Counted from the stretch's first letter, positions 16,288 to 25,923 are shown. The stretch is 64,000 nt of DNA from Anaerolineae bacterium (GCA_030425205.1 JAUIAP010000005.1:291519-355518); one strand, 5' to 3'. Made by a program: numbers and translations. Notes: generated from the sequence alone by a model not told the origin.

Positions 16288-16909
16288 GTTGCCACCTCAC
16301 CGAATATTTCATTGCATAGCCAAAAAGCAGGTAAACAGTTTTGCTAACTGTTTTGTGTGAAAAGCCTCTTTTTACTATCAACGAGAAGAGTTGATAGACC
16401 GCGCACAAGATGAATGCGTAGAAGAGAATATTCATAAAATAGCTTGGTGCTGACATGCAGCAACCCCAATCAATCGGGTCAATAACCCCCATGCTGCTTA
16501 GGGGAGAACCACTATTGTCGCTAATAAATTTGAGCGGCCAGCCCGCGCGCTCTTCCTGAACTGTGCGCCCCGACCATTCATAATTGGTAGTATGTTTGTA
16601 AACCAATCCAGACAGTACTGTGAGCGCACTCGCAACTCCACAAATCACAAGGGCTGGCTTGCGTAAGATGTTGTTGTCGATCCTGCCAATGACAATGGTG
16701 ATGCTCCAGCAGAGGATTAGGTAGAGAACTGGAATCCAGAGGGAGTGAAATCCGTTAAGTCCAAAAAGTTTAGCTAAGGCTCCTATGCCTACAAGGACAA
16801 AATATTCAAGAGAGGTGATAAACAATAGTGCGTAGACGAGGAACGGCATCGTTGCGAATCCAATGCCCCAGCTGAGCCAGTCGGCCGATTTTTTGCTTGT
16901 AGTAGACAT
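16274..16909 (-). CDS. Membrane protein with one copy of the GRTVQE/AGWPL module
   Basis: A 211-residue membrane protein. The N-terminal half has two to three helices. The module follows: ALTVLSGLVYKHT, GRTVQEERAGWPLKFI, GSPLSSMGVI, IDW and YFMNILFYAFILCAVY. The N-terminus (MSTTSKKSADWLSW) matches that of the next gene upstream (MSSTSNKSADRLS). It is preceded by a duplicated copy of the 3' end of pgl with the same 7-bp gap, so the gene arose by tandem duplication of a pgl-tail plus membrane-gene unit. It overlaps the following gene by 14 nt. No family name is known to me. Confidence 0.65.
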   Translation of the reverse strand: MSTTSKKSADWLSWGIGFATMPFLVYALLFITSLEYFVLVGIGALAKLFGLNGFHSLWIPVLYLILCWSITIVIGRIDNNILRKPALVICGVASALTVLSGLVYKHTTNYEWSGRTVQEERAGWPLKFISDNSGSPLSSMGVIDPIDWGCCMSAPSYFMNILFYAFILCAVYQLFSLIVKRGFSHKTVSKTVYLLFGYAMKYSVRWQHDEQ

Positions 16910-16916
16910 ACAAAAA

Positions 16917-16985
16917 TTATAAGAGCTTGGCGGCTGCTTCGTCTAGCACAAAGGTCAGATGTTCACTTTTCGGCCGAATCCGCTC
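16917..16985 (-). pseudogene. Duplicated 3' end of pgl
   Basis: Encodes RIRPKSEHLTFVLDEAAAKLL and a stop, the same tail as intact Pgl at 17807 with one Val-to-Ala change. About 54 bp (16927-16980) match with a single difference, including the TCGGCCGA palindrome at 16970. There is no start or upstream part: it is a duplication scar marking the tandem amplification of the membrane gene next to pgl. Confidence 0.85.
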
Positions 16986-16995
16986 AAGCGGCTCG

Positions 16996-17799
16996 TCACG
17001 ACCAGTCGTGGGGGTCTTGTTCCGTTGATCGTGGGGTTGACTCCTGTTGCTGACCATGTTTGATCGGCTGGTGCGTTTCGTTGCGTGGTCTGAGATAAGT
17101 GTAGATACTAAAGCAACCGCAGAAAACGCAAATGACGGCACTGTAAATGAGAACATTGGTCAGATATGCGTTGGGTCGCTCAGTAAGAAACCAGTCATGT
17201 ACCGTATTAATGCCAATGTAGGATGATGGAACGTTACCAAGCGTGTTACCGATAAATGCAAGCTGCCAGCCCGCACCGTCTTCCTGTACTGTGCGCCCCA
17301 TCCATCTAAAATTGTAAGTGTGCTTATATATCAATCCAGACAGCACTGTTAGCGCACTCGCTAATCCAAGAATCACAAAACCCCAGTTGAGCCAATCGGT
17401 TTGCAATTGTTGTTCGTGTTTAATCGGCTGGCGTGTTTCGTTGCGTCGCCTGAGGTAGTTGAAGAATCTAAAGCACCCGTAGAACACGCAAATGACGGCA
17501 CTGTAAATGAGAACATTGCCCAGATATGCGTCGAGTCGACCTAGCATAATCCAGTCGTTAAACGTGATGATACCGGCACTGCTTAGTGGAGAGTTTGCGC
17601 CTGCATCACCGACAAACGCAATCGGCCAGCCTGCCCCAATCTCTTGCACCGTTCTACCATACCTCGTAGCGATAACAGTGTGTTTGTAAAGCACACCTGA
17701 CAGTATTGTTAATGCGTTTGCCACCCCGAAAATGACAATAATTGGTCTTGTCAAAAACAAACTGAGTCGATCGGCCGATTTGTTGCTTGTACTGGACAT
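16996..17799 (-). CDS. Membrane protein with two tandem GRTVQE/AGWPL modules
   Basis: A 267-residue protein made of two tandem copies of the module. Copy 1 (about residues 25-110) has LSGVLYKHT, GRTVQEIGAGWPIAF, NSPLSSAGII and NVLIYSAVICVFYGC. Copy 2 (about residues 145-245) has LSGLIYKHT, GRTVQEDGAGWQLAF, VPSSYIGI and NVLIYSAVICVFCGC. Each copy is two membrane helices joined by a conserved outer loop. Basic linkers rich in Arg, Asn and Gln (RNETRQPIKHEQQ, RNETHQPIKHGQQ) also repeat, showing that the duplication unit includes the linker. It starts 7 bp after the pgl stop and is probably co-transcribed with it. The function is unknown; a small-molecule or envelope role is only a guess. Confidence 0.65.
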   Translation of the reverse strand: MSSTSNKSADRLSLFLTRPIIVIFGVANALTILSGVLYKHTVIATRYGRTVQEIGAGWPIAFVGDAGANSPLSSAGIITFNDWIMLGRLDAYLGNVLIYSAVICVFYGCFRFFNYLRRRNETRQPIKHEQQLQTDWLNWGFVILGLASALTVLSGLIYKHTYNFRWMGRTVQEDGAGWQLAFIGNTLGNVPSSYIGINTVHDWFLTERPNAYLTNVLIYSAVICVFCGCFSIYTYLRPRNETHQPIKHGQQQESTPRSTEQDPHDWS

Positions 17800-17806
17800 G
17801 AAAGAA

Positions 17807-18550
17807 TTATAGAAGTTTGGCGACTGCTTCGTCTAGCACAAAGGTCAGATGTTCACTTTTCGGCCGAATCCTCTGAATCGGCAACTTTTGAGGCTGTTGC
17901 GTTTCATTGATCACGGTTGCGATCATCGCTGCCTTCTTTTCGCCCGTGACCAGCACAAAGATGCGCTTGGCATCGTTGAAAATTGACTCAGTTAGTGTGA
18001 TACGCTGGGCAGGGCGGTCTTCGTATTCGGCTGAAACCCCCCAAACCCCATCCCTCTGACTGTCCAACGCTGATCCTGGAAATAGTGACGCTGTATGTCC
18101 ATCAGACCCCATTCCAAGTAGTACTAGGTCAAATGAGGGCCATTGTTTACACGCTTGATGTTCTGTAGCAAACGTTGCCAGACTCGCCAAATAATCATCC
18201 ACCGCAGCACTCATCTCTAGCTCCGTTTTCATGCGCCAGACGTTTTCCGCTGGAATTGGCAAATGATCGATCAATGCCTCTTTCACTTGCTTGTAATTAC
18301 TCCCATCTTCTGTCGGCGGCACAAGCCGATCATCCCCCCAAAAGAGATGCACGCGTTCCCAGTCAATGCGCTTCGCATAGTCAGATGTTGCCAGCAATTC
18401 ATACAATGGTTGCGGCGTTCCCCCGCCAGACAACACAAGGCTAAAAACACCATTTTGCTCAATATCGGCCGATGCAGCCGTGACAATGATTTCAGCCATA
18501 TATTTTGCAAAGGATTGTTGGTCAGGTTGAATAATAATTGTCGGGTTCAT
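17807..18550 (-). CDS. pgl: 6-phosphogluconolactonase
   Basis: Hydrolyses 6-phosphogluconolactone in the oxidative pentose phosphate pathway. The 247-residue product is of the DevB/SOL type, with LSGGGTP near residue 41, FWGDDR near 73 and the GMGSDGHTASLFPG signature near 140-153. The ATG at 18550 is preferred over an in-frame TTG at 18568. No zwf or gnd is nearby. Its last 20 codons recur at 16917-16985 as a duplication scar. The membrane gene beginning 7 bp downstream is probably in the same transcript. Confidence 0.93.
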   Translation of the reverse strand: MNPTIIIQPDQQSFAKYMAEIIVTAASADIEQNGVFSLVLSGGGTPQPLYELLATSDYAKRIDWERVHLFWGDDRLVPPTEDGSNYKQVKEALIDHLPIPAENVWRMKTELEMSAAVDDYLASLATFATEHQACKQWPSFDLVLLGMGSDGHTASLFPGSALDSQRDGVWGVSAEYEDRPAQRITLTESIFNDAKRIFVLVTGEKKAAMIATVINETQQPQKLPIQRIRPKSEHLTFVLDEAVAKLL

Positions 18551-18573
18551 AGAAATAAGTTTAGCCAAAAAGC

Positions 18574-18607
18574 AAAAAAGGCGCGATAGTCATTTGACCG
18601 TCGCGCC
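18574..18607 (-). terminator. Terminator downstream of ftsZ
   Basis: On the minus strand GGCGCGA pairs with TCGCGCC (18607-18601 with 18586-18580). An inner GTCA/TGAC extends the hairpin, and TTTTTT follows. It ends the dcw transcript about 170 bp after the ftsZ stop; the intervening DNA has further GC-rich hairpins but no gene. Confidence 0.85.
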
Positions 18608-18772
18608 ACTGCTAGAAACACAAAGCGACCACGTCAATCACGCAGTCAATTCAAGAACGATTCAGTTGTGGTTCAATTGGAAATTGGCTCCCTCGCTGGA
18701 AGCGTGCGGCACCACGCTCCCTCAAGAGGGTTCAACTTGTCGCGGCGGGATTATCCCGATAGGAACGCGCCG

Positions 18773-19984
18773 CTAATTCCCCTGACGCCGGCGCAAGAAC
18801 GCTGGAATGTCAGTATCATCACGATCCCATGTCCGCTTTGGCTGATTGAGGCGGTCGTTTGTTTGCGGACGCTCATCCCGACCACTACTATCCACCGATG
18901 CCATTTCTGACTCGCGTGTTTCAGCGGGGCGGGGGGCTTCATGACGTGGTTGGGCTGATGTCGTTTGGCGCGGTGCGCTGTAGCTGCTCGTTGTTGGTGA
19001 GCGGCGGACTGCTGGTGTATGCTCAAAATTGGTCGCGATGACAGTGATGCGAATTTCATCCTTCATGTTCTCATCGACAACTGCACCAAAGATGAGATTG
19101 ACGTCGGGGTGCGCCGTTTCGCGGATGATGGAGGCTGCTTGGTTGATCTCGAAGAGGCTCAAATCGTTGCCGCCCGTCACGTTGAACAGGATGCCTTTCG
19201 CGCCATCAATGGTCACGTCGAGCAGCTTGCTGGACAACGCTTGCATCGCGGCATCTTCCGCACGGCGGTCGCCACGTCCACGTCCAACCGCCATCAATGC
19301 GGCGCCACCCATCGACATAATCGTTTTCACGTCGGCAAAGTCAAGATTGATCAGACCCGGCACGGTGATCAACTCGCTGATGCCCTGAATGCCTTGCTTG
19401 AGCACTTCGTCGGCCATGTGCAGTGCTTCAGTGAAGGTTGTGCGTGGATCGGCCGATTCCAGCAGCTTATCATTTGGAATGACGATTAACGTATCGACAT
19501 GCTCTTTCAGTTCAGCGATTCCAGCCTCTGCCGCCTTTGCGCGGGCCGATCCCTCAAATGTGAAAGGTCGTGTGACGACACCAATCGTCAATGCCCCTTC
19601 CTCGCGTGCGATGCGGCTGACGACTGGGGTTGCACCCGTTCCTGTGCCGCCACCCATGCCGCAGGTGACAAAAACCATATCGGAACCACGAATCACTTGA
19701 CGCAGCTCTTCAACCGACTCTTCAGCTGCTTTCTCGCCCATGTCAGGTCGTCCGCCAGCACCCAAGCCACGGGTTGCACGCTCGCCAATGTGCATCCGTG
19801 TGGGGGCGCGGCTGCTCATCAGTGCCTGACTATCTGTGTTGACCGCGACGAAATCCACGCCCACGATCCCTTCTTCAATCATGCGATTAACCGCATTATT
19901 GCCGCCGCCACCGACCCCAACGACGCGGATTAGCGCGTTGCTCTCGATTTCAGGCATTCTTTGCATCCTTGCATTTCTATCCAT
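18773..19984 (-). CDS. ftsZ: Cell division GTPase FtsZ
   Basis: Tubulin homologue that forms the Z ring. The 403 residues include the tubulin signature GGGTGTG at 111-117, the NTDSQAL loop near 49, and the T7 segment [11 protein letters not shown] near 210. A disordered Ser/Arg/Thr-rich linker (about 325-390) leads to the conserved C-terminal peptide DIPAFLRRR that binds FtsA and other anchors. AGAGGG nine bases before the ATG at 19984 supports the start. It is the last gene of the dcw cluster, 31 bp after ftsA, and is followed by a strong terminator. Confidence 0.98.
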   Translation of the reverse strand: MDRNARMQRMPEIESNALIRVVGVGGGGNNAVNRMIEEGIVGVDFVAVNTDSQALMSSRAPTRMHIGERATRGLGAGGRPDMGEKAAEESVEELRQVIRGSDMVFVTCGMGGGTGTGATPVVSRIAREEGALTIGVVTRPFTFEGSARAKAAEAGIAELKEHVDTLIVIPNDKLLESADPRTTFTEALHMADEVLKQGIQGISELITVPGLINLDFADVKTIMSMGGAALMAVGRGRGDRRAEDAAMQALSSKLLDVTIDGAKGILFNVTGGNDLSLFEINQAASIIRETAHPDVNLIFGAVVDENMKDEIRITVIATNFEHTPAVRRSPTTSSYSAPRQTTSAQPRHEAPRPAETRESEMASVDSSGRDERPQTNDRLNQPKRTWDRDDTDIPAFLRRRQGN

Positions 19985-20015
19985 AATATTGAACCCTCTC
20001 TGATAAAGTATAAAT

Positions 20016-21233
20016 TTAGCCGGGCAGAAGCCGACTAATAATTTCTTTCCACCGACCGCCCCGAGACGGGACTTCTGCCCGATTCGGCCGAAATGTGTTG
20101 TAATCGCTATTGCCCCAGCGCAACAGTCCCACCGCCGTTGAATAGGCGGGGCTTTGCAGCCTGTCTACAAGGCCGACCAAGTTACGGGGTTTCGCAACCC
20201 GCGCTGGTACACCCATAATTTTTTCCGCTGTGTGTGTCAGATTTCGTAACTGCGCCGATCCACCCGTCAACACAATGCCAGCGGGTAACAAACCTGCATA
20301 TCCCGACTGTTTAACCGACGCGAGAATCATGTCGAACAACTCCTCAGCACGGGCTTCAATCACCTCTGCCAAGTCGCGGTAGCCAACTTCGATCTGCTCG
20401 CCGCTAAACGGTTTTACCTTAAACGTATGCTCCGGGTCGAGATCGTCTGGACGGCAGTTGCCGTGCTTGACCTTGATCTCGTCCGCGATGTCATACGGGA
20501 CGCGCAACCCGATGGCGATATCATTGCTAAAATGAAATCCGCCCAGCGCGATGACGTCAGTGTGCCAGACCGAGCCTTCGGTAAACAAGGCCACGTCTGT
20601 CGTGCCACCGCCAATGTCGGCGACGATGACACCCATTTCGCGCTCGGCTGGGTCGAGGACGGCTTCGGCCGATGCCAAAACATTCAGCACAAACTCTTCC
20701 GTCTTGATACCCACATTGCGCGAGACACTTTCTAAACTTTTAAGCGCGGCAGCCGACGCAGTAATAATATGCGCCTCCACCTCCATGCGATTGCCATACA
20801 TCCCAATTGGGCTGATGATGCCAGCATGGTCATCAATTTGATAGCGACGCGGCACAACATGCACCGTCTCTCGCTCGGCAGGCACCGCAACCGTTTGTGC
20901 CGTCTCCAGCGCCTTACCAATATCATCTTTTGTCACGCCATTGGTGCTGCGGGCAATCGTCACAACGCCCGCGCTGTTGGATGATTTCAAATGCTCACCC
21001 GCCATACTAACCAATGCCTGTGTCAACTCATAGCCAGACGACTGCTCTGCCTTCTCGACGGCACGTGCAATCGCAACCGACGCATCGTTGACATCGACGA
21101 CCATCCCCTTACGCATTCCGCGTGCTGGCTCAATTCCAAGTCCAATCACTTGCAACTGGCCATCGCGCACCTCACCCACGATGGCGCACACTTTTGTTGT
21201 ACCGATGTCGAGACCGAATAGAATTCCTGCCAT
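20016..21233 (-). CDS. ftsA: Cell division protein FtsA
   Basis: Actin-like ATPase that anchors FtsZ to the membrane, 405 residues. The phosphate-1 motif ([17 protein letters not shown], residues 5-21), the SHS2 (1C) domain, the phosphate-2 motif ([16 protein letters not shown], near 202-217) and the adenosine motif ([11 protein letters not shown], near 318) are visible. The last residues ([14 protein letters not shown]) form a short amphipathic helix suited to membrane targeting. It sits between ftsQ and ftsZ, the standard order. The ribosome site before the ATG is weak, and translation may depend on the upstream gene. Confidence 0.97.
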   Translation of the reverse strand: MAGILFGLDIGTTKVCAIVGEVRDGQLQVIGLGIEPARGMRKGMVVDVNDASVAIARAVEKAEQSSGYELTQALVSMAGEHLKSSNSAGVVTIARSTNGVTKDDIGKALETAQTVAVPAERETVHVVPRRYQIDDHAGIISPIGMYGNRMEVEAHIITASAAALKSLESVSRNVGIKTEEFVLNVLASAEAVLDPAEREMGVIVADIGGGTTDVALFTEGSVWHTDVIALGGFHFSNDIAIGLRVPYDIADEIKVKHGNCRPDDLDPEHTFKVKPFSGEQIEVGYRDLAEVIEARAEELFDMILASVKQSGYAGLLPAGIVLTGGSAQLRNLTHTAEKIMGVPARVAKPRNLVGLVDRLQSPAYSTAVGLLRWGNSDYNTFRPNRAEVPSRGGRWKEIISRLLPG

Positions 21234-21235
21234 CT

Positions 21236-21318
21236 TTAATCAATAAACGTAAACAGCTTCCAATGAACGGAACAATCGTCCACCATGAACTGCCGTCTGT
21301 TTACTGCCTACTGCTCAC
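21236..21318 (-). repeat. Degenerate CAGTAAA-type heptads at the ftsQ-ftsA junction
   Basis: On the minus strand the ftsQ end reads as successive 7-bp units TAGTAGG, TAGTGAG, CAGTAGG, CAGTAAA. They encode the last residues and stop codon of FtsQ and continue into the spacer. Similar heptads occur at 24520-24545 and 36007-36069. Confidence 0.5.
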
Positions 21319-22321
21319 TACCTACTAGCCCAATCGGTTTATAAACCGGACTCTCCACGATGCTCACGTTGATATACTCAACCGCAATTCCCTCACGCTG
21401 TACGTGGTTGACGATCTCTTCGTAAATGGTGTGCTTGTGAAGCAAATCTTCACCTGTGCCATATTTCGCCAGCCAGCCACGTTCGTCGTTAAAGCGCAAT
21501 CCGCCTGACGGTGCATACTCCATCTGAGTGATGTATGGGTACAGCTCTTGTAACTCAAGTGCTCCTGCAATCACCTCTTGTGGCACAAAATCGAGATAGG
21601 TGACAGGGACGGGTGCCGTATTGATTTCGGGCAGTGCGGTTAAGTTTGGTTCCTGAGCCGTCAGTGGGACAACCGCATTTACCCTGAGCAAATCAACCGT
21701 TTGATTAAATATGGGAACGAGCGTACCGCTTTCCGTCACCCAATAGTCACGCCCACCTTCATTCCAAAGCAGGACGGGTGTATCCTCATCCACGACAATT
21801 TGCACGTCATGCGGCCAGTTGACGCTGACTTCGGCCGAAATCACGCCCGGCAATGCCCCAATCGCCGCCGCCGCATCCATCGGCTCAATCGCGAAAATAT
21901 GCTTCCCACGCAGCCCACTCGCATCCAGAATGTCGGTCGCCGCCAATGCTGTGACCCCTTCAATCGACACATTGTTCAGATAAAAACGCTGATTTGTGCC
22001 AACGATGTAGAGTGCATAAAGACAACCAACCAACAACAAAAAGCTGTAAAAACGCGCCGATGCAATAAACGCCTGCACGTTAGTGGCAGAGCGCACCAAG
22101 ACACCGAAATCACGCCGAAATCGCCGCCAGCGTGCAGTTGGCGGCATCGATTCAGCCGTCGTGCGGGGTCGAATTACCGCTGGTGCGGGTGCAGCCTTAG
22201 ACTGGAATAGTCGTCGTCTGCGCTCCGTTGCACGTTTGGGCTGCTTCTTCAGCTTTTGTTTGCGTTTTGGCTTACTTGGCCGCAACGTTCCGCGTTTCCG
22301 CGTTGGGTCAAAAATATCCAT
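21308..22321 (-). CDS. ftsQ: Cell division protein FtsQ/DivIB
   Basis: A single-pass divisome protein that links FtsL/FtsB to downstream synthases. The 337 residues start with a very basic cytoplasmic tail (KPKRKQKLKKQPKR near 15-30), one membrane helix (SFLLLVGCLYALYIV, near 91-107), then the POTRA domain (LNNVSIEGVTALAATDILDASGL, near 113-136) and the FtsQ C-terminal domain. The last residues and stop codon fall in a heptad repeat, so the extreme C-terminus may be recently altered. It lies between ddl and ftsA, as in many dcw clusters. Confidence 0.9.
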   Translation of the reverse strand: MDIFDPTRKRGTLRPSKPKRKQKLKKQPKRATERRRRLFQSKAAPAPAVIRPRTTAESMPPTARWRRFRRDFGVLVRSATNVQAFIASARFYSFLLLVGCLYALYIVGTNQRFYLNNVSIEGVTALAATDILDASGLRGKHIFAIEPMDAAAAIGALPGVISAEVSVNWPHDVQIVVDEDTPVLLWNEGGRDYWVTESGTLVPIFNQTVDLLRVNAVVPLTAQEPNLTALPEINTAPVPVTYLDFVPQEVIAGALELQELYPYITQMEYAPSGGLRFNDERGWLAKYGTGEDLLHKHTIYEEIVNHVQREGIAVEYINVSIVESPVYKPIGLVGSEQ

Positions 22322-22375
22322 GCCGTTCCCTTCTCACGATGATCCTGCTACCGCAGAAGGCATCCTATCAGTTAC

Positions 22376-23488
22376 TTACTGAAAACTGTTCGTCATTTTC
22401 TCGTCATGCCTTTCTATTGCCAAGTCGATCAACTGATCAAGTAGTGCGCTATAAGAAATCCCCGTTGCTTCCCAAAGCTTGGGATACATTGAGATGCTTG
22501 TAAAGCCCGGAATCGTGTTGATCTCGTTGATGTAAAGCCGGCTGGAATCGGTGTCATAGAGAAAATCGACGCGACCTAACCCCGCGCAGTCGATTGCCTG
22601 ATAGGCACGTACCGCCAACTGGCGGACTTCCTCACTTAACGCCGCTGGTATGTCGGCCGGAATAAACAGCTCACTATCATCTGTAATGTACTTGGCTTCG
22701 TAGTCGTAGAAGTCGCGTTTCGGCCGAATTTCGCCAACAACGCTTGCCTGTGGCTCTTCATTGCCCAAAACCGCCACTTCTAACTCGCGCACCTGCGCAC
22801 CTTGTTCAACAACGACGCGCCGATCATAGCGTGCTGCCTCATTTATGCCATCAATTAGTTCCTCAAAATTGGCACATTTTTGGATACCAACGCTCGACCC
22901 TAAGTTGGCCGGTTTTGTGAACATCGGATAGTTGAGGACTGCCTGTAAATCATCCAACACCACATCGGGTTCGCGCCGCCAACGTTTGCGCGTCACTAAG
23001 CGCCATGGCAAAACGGGTATGCCGTGCGCCTCCATCACGTTTTTGAAAATGGCCTTATCCATGCCGACGGCCGAACCGACAACATTCGCGCCAATATAGG
23101 GGACGTTTGCCAACTCAAGCAACCCCTGCACCGTGCCATCCTCACCAAAGGTGCCGTGTAACACGGGAAAAACGACGTCGAGTTCGGTCAATGGCGTGAG
23201 GCGGCTCTCGCGGTCAATCTGCATCAATGTCGCATCTTGCGCCCCCGCGAGAAAGCCGCCGCGCTCCAGATTGTCCCCGCTGGGCAGTGCTGCGGTCCCG
23301 ACGTTTGCGCTCAACTGCGCCAACTGTTCCCCGATAACCCACGCCCCAGCGCGCGTAATCCCAATCGGTACAACTTCATATTTCTCACGATCGAGTGCAG
23401 CCATGACTGACCGCGCCGAAACGAGTGACACCTCATGTTCGCCGCTCCGTCCCCCAAATATCACACCGACTTTTCGTTTGCTGCTCAT
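22376..23488 (-). CDS. ddl: D-alanine--D-alanine ligase
   Basis: Joins two D-Ala with ATP for the peptidoglycan pentapeptide. The 370-residue protein has the N-terminal GGRSGEHEVSLVSA motif (residues 12-25), LHGTFGEDGTVQG near 109-121, the ATP-grasp core and INEINTIPGFTSISMYPKLW near the C-terminus. The omega loop KRDFYDYEAKY is of the DdlA kind with Tyr, consistent with D-Ala-D-Ala rather than D-Ala-D-Lac. It is flanked by murB (26 bp) and ftsQ (54 bp), all co-directional in the dcw operon. Confidence 0.96.
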   Translation of the reverse strand: MSSKRKVGVIFGGRSGEHEVSLVSARSVMAALDREKYEVVPIGITRAGAWVIGEQLAQLSANVGTAALPSGDNLERGGFLAGAQDATLMQIDRESRLTPLTELDVVFPVLHGTFGEDGTVQGLLELANVPYIGANVVGSAVGMDKAIFKNVMEAHGIPVLPWRLVTRKRWRREPDVVLDDLQAVLNYPMFTKPANLGSSVGIQKCANFEELIDGINEAARYDRRVVVEQGAQVRELEVAVLGNEEPQASVVGEIRPKRDFYDYEAKYITDDSELFIPADIPAALSEEVRQLAVRAYQAIDCAGLGRVDFLYDTDSSRLYINEINTIPGFTSISMYPKLWEATGISYSALLDQLIDLAIERHDEKMTNSFQ

Positions 23489-23514
23489 ACGCTATAAATG
23501 GACGCAATTGCGCG

Positions 23515-24480
23515 TTACATCTGCTCTTCATCCGATTGGGTTTGACTTTCCATTTCAAAATGCCAATCTCCGACCAGTTCAATTTCAGGTTCGAGCTTAA
23601 TCCCGAACGTTGCAAACACGGCGTGCCACACTTCGGCTAGTAGTAAGCGCACATCTTCGGCCGTTGCGCTCTCATCACTGACAAACCAATTTGCGTGCTT
23701 TGTCGAGACTTCAACACCGCCAATCCGATACCCTTTTAAGCCTGCCGCTTCGATTAAATAGCCAGCATAGTAGTTTTCGGGGTTTTTGAAGATCGAGCCG
23801 AGCGTTGCGCCGCTTGGTTGGGTCTCTTTGCGATGGGTTTGGAAAGCTTGGGCGCGCGCATTGAGGACGGCGGCGGCCTCTAACTTGAGCGTGAGATCGG
23901 CCGAAATCACCACAAACCCATCCTCATGCTTCAATAAACTGTTGCGATAGGCATATTCCAACTCATCGTTGTGATAGAGACGCACTCCTTCACCAGGAAC
24001 CCAAATGTCGGCGGTCACGAGGCAGTCGGACATGCTTGAGCCATGCGCACCCGCGTTGTTAACGACTGCACCCCCGACCGTTCCGGGAACGCCAATTGCC
24101 CACTCTAAACCGCCCAAGCCATTTGAGATACACTGGCGTGAGAGCGAGGAAAGGTTCATGCCAGCTTCGGCCGAAACCACGACGCTAAACCCGCGATTGC
24201 GGAAGCTAACCTTTTTTGCACGGTTCAAAATGACCAATCCGCGCATTCCTGCATCGGCAATTAGCACATTGCTGCCACCGCCAATCATGCGATATGGAAT
24301 GCTGTGTGCGTATGCCATTTCGACGGCAGCAAGCAGATCATCGGCCGATTTCACCGTCAGCACCATCTCAGCCTTTCCGCCGACGCGCGCCGATGTATAT
24401 TTCGCCAATGGTTGATCAAGCTTGAGCGCATCACCAAATCGCTCTGCAAATAAATCTATCGCCAATCTAGGTACAGTCAT
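23515..24480 (-). CDS. murB: UDP-N-acetylenolpyruvoylglucosamine reductase
   Basis: FAD enzyme that reduces UDP-GlcNAc-enolpyruvate to UDP-MurNAc. The 321 residues show an N-terminal FAD-binding domain with GGGSNVLIAD near 62-71 and GVPGTVGGAVVNNAGAHG near 129-146. The C-terminal domain has the LGSIFKNPE catalytic-Ser segment near 226-234 and the type-II arrangement without the Tyr loop. The start at 24480 gives the usual N-terminus. It follows murC in the dcw operon, 45 bp apart, with part of the spacer made of heptad repeats. Confidence 0.95.
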   Translation of the reverse strand: MTVPRLAIDLFAERFGDALKLDQPLAKYTSARVGGKAEMVLTVKSADDLLAAVEMAYAHSIPYRMIGGGSNVLIADAGMRGLVILNRAKKVSFRNRGFSVVVSAEAGMNLSSLSRQCISNGLGGLEWAIGVPGTVGGAVVNNAGAHGSSMSDCLVTADIWVPGEGVRLYHNDELEYAYRNSLLKHEDGFVVISADLTLKLEAAAVLNARAQAFQTHRKETQPSGATLGSIFKNPENYYAGYLIEAAGLKGYRIGGVEVSTKHANWFVSDESATAEDVRLLLAEVWHAVFATFGIKLEPEIELVGDWHFEMESQTQSDEEQM

Positions 24481-24519
24481 ATTCCTTAATTACGTCGCAG
24501 CAATAGCCCGACGCTTTCG

Positions 24520-24545
24520 ATCTGTTTACTGCTTATTGTTAACTC
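24520..24545 (-). repeat. CAGTAAA-type heptads at the murC-murB junction
   Basis: On the minus strand the end of murC reads GTTAACA, ATAAGCA, GTAAACA, three heptads of one family. The TAA of the last unit is the murC stop codon. The pattern matches the junctions at 21236-21318 and 36007-36069. Confidence 0.5.
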
Positions 24546-25914
24546 GTTTGTCCAGTTCTTCGTATACCAGCACACCCACCCGATTGCCATCCCCTGCGCC
24601 AAGCGTCAAAACGACATCCGTTGCGCCAATGCGGTCGAGAATGTATGTGGCTGCGTCCTCAATTGCGCCAATGTGTCGCGCATATGGGTGCTGCATTGCG
24701 TCGACAATTTTCGCTGAATCCATCCCGAGCGAATCGCGTTCACGACTGCGAAAGATGTCCAACACGACGACTTTATCTCCATTGTGGAAGGCTTTTGTAA
24801 ATTTGTCAAAGTAAAGTTTTGTACGGCTAAAGGTATGGGGTTGCCAGACCGCCCAAATCGTGCGATCGGCAAAACGTTGGCGCGCTGCGGCAAGCGTCAC
24901 TTCGATTTCGGTTGGGTGATGGGCATAATCGTCCACCACCGTGACCCCTTCAACCGTGCCAACGACTTGGAAGCGTCGGCCGACCCCGCCAAACTCGCTC
25001 AACGACTTGCGAATCGTCGCAAAATCAACCCCCAATTTGCACGCCACCGACAGTGCCATCATTGCGTTGCGGACATTATGTTCACCCGGCACCCGCAGAC
25101 GCACAATTCCCAGTAACAAATCCCCTTCCATCGCAACGAAATCGCTGCCCCCAACATTGTTGGGCTGGATGTTTGTCGCACGCAGGTCTACATCATCCCC
25201 CAATCCAACGGTCATTGCGTCTGGATGAATTTGCGCCGCAATCGGGTCATCCCCGTTGACGTAGAGCGCACCATGCGGGGGAAGCTGCGCCGCAAATTGG
25301 CGGAACGCATCGGCATATGCGGCATCATCGGCAAAAATATCGGGGTGATCGTGTTCGATATTGTTGATCACGGCGACCTGATAATCTAAACCCAAAAACA
25401 TGTGGTCGTACTCATCCGCTTCAATAATGAAGTGACGACCCTTGCCCGCACGAGCATTTGTGTTAATGGAGGGCAAAATCCCACCAACGATAACGGTTGG
25501 ATCAAACTCAGCATCGATCAAGATTTGCGCGATCATGCTGGTTGTCGTTGTTTTGCCATGTGTACCAGCGATGGCGACACCAATCTGCCCTGCCATCAAG
25601 TGACGCAAAAAGTCTGAGCGTTTGAGGACGGGTATGCCAGCCTGTTTCGCCGCAATCACTTCGGGATTGGTCGCGGGAATGGCGGATGAGATGACGACGA
25701 CATCTGCGCCTGAAACGTAGTTCGCGGCGTGTCCGTGATAGACAGTCACACCGAGTTTGGCGAGTTCGGCCGAAAATTTACTCTCTGCGCGGTCAGATCC
25801 CGACACATGGTATCCACGCAACGCCAATACTCGCGCAATGGCCGAGATACCGCTGCCCCCCACACCGATGAGGTGGACGTGCATTTCTTGTTCCAGCTTA
25901 AAGTTATCAGACAT
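24526..25914 (-). CDS. murC: UDP-N-acetylmuramate--L-alanine ligase
   Basis: Adds L-Ala to UDP-MurNAc, the first Mur ligase step. The 462 residues include the Rossmann start MHVHLIGVGGSGISAIA (11-27), the ATP loop GTHGKTTTT (117-125), EADEYDHMFL near 167-176 and the DDYAHHPTEI motif near 331-340. Either Met1 or Met11 could be the true start. Nine bases separate it from the CvpA-like gene. Its last codons and stop lie in a heptad repeat, giving the odd ending NNKQ. Confidence 0.97.
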   Translation of the reverse strand: MSDNFKLEQEMHVHLIGVGGSGISAIARVLALRGYHVSGSDRAESKFSAELAKLGVTVYHGHAANYVSGADVVVISSAIPATNPEVIAAKQAGIPVLKRSDFLRHLMAGQIGVAIAGTHGKTTTTSMIAQILIDAEFDPTVIVGGILPSINTNARAGKGRHFIIEADEYDHMFLGLDYQVAVINNIEHDHPDIFADDAAYADAFRQFAAQLPPHGALYVNGDDPIAAQIHPDAMTVGLGDDVDLRATNIQPNNVGGSDFVAMEGDLLLGIVRLRVPGEHNVRNAMMALSVACKLGVDFATIRKSLSEFGGVGRRFQVVGTVEGVTVVDDYAHHPTEIEVTLAAARQRFADRTIWAVWQPHTFSRTKLYFDKFTKAFHNGDKVVVLDIFRSRERDSLGMDSAKIVDAMQHPYARHIGAIEDAATYILDRIGATDVVLTLGAGDGNRVGVLVYEELDKRVNNKQ

Positions 25915-25923
25915 TTGTGGTCG

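Noticed and set aside
16917..17156. 79-aa minus-strand ORF
   Set aside because: It is antisense-frame sequence of the membrane gene joined to the duplicated pgl tail, with no start signal.
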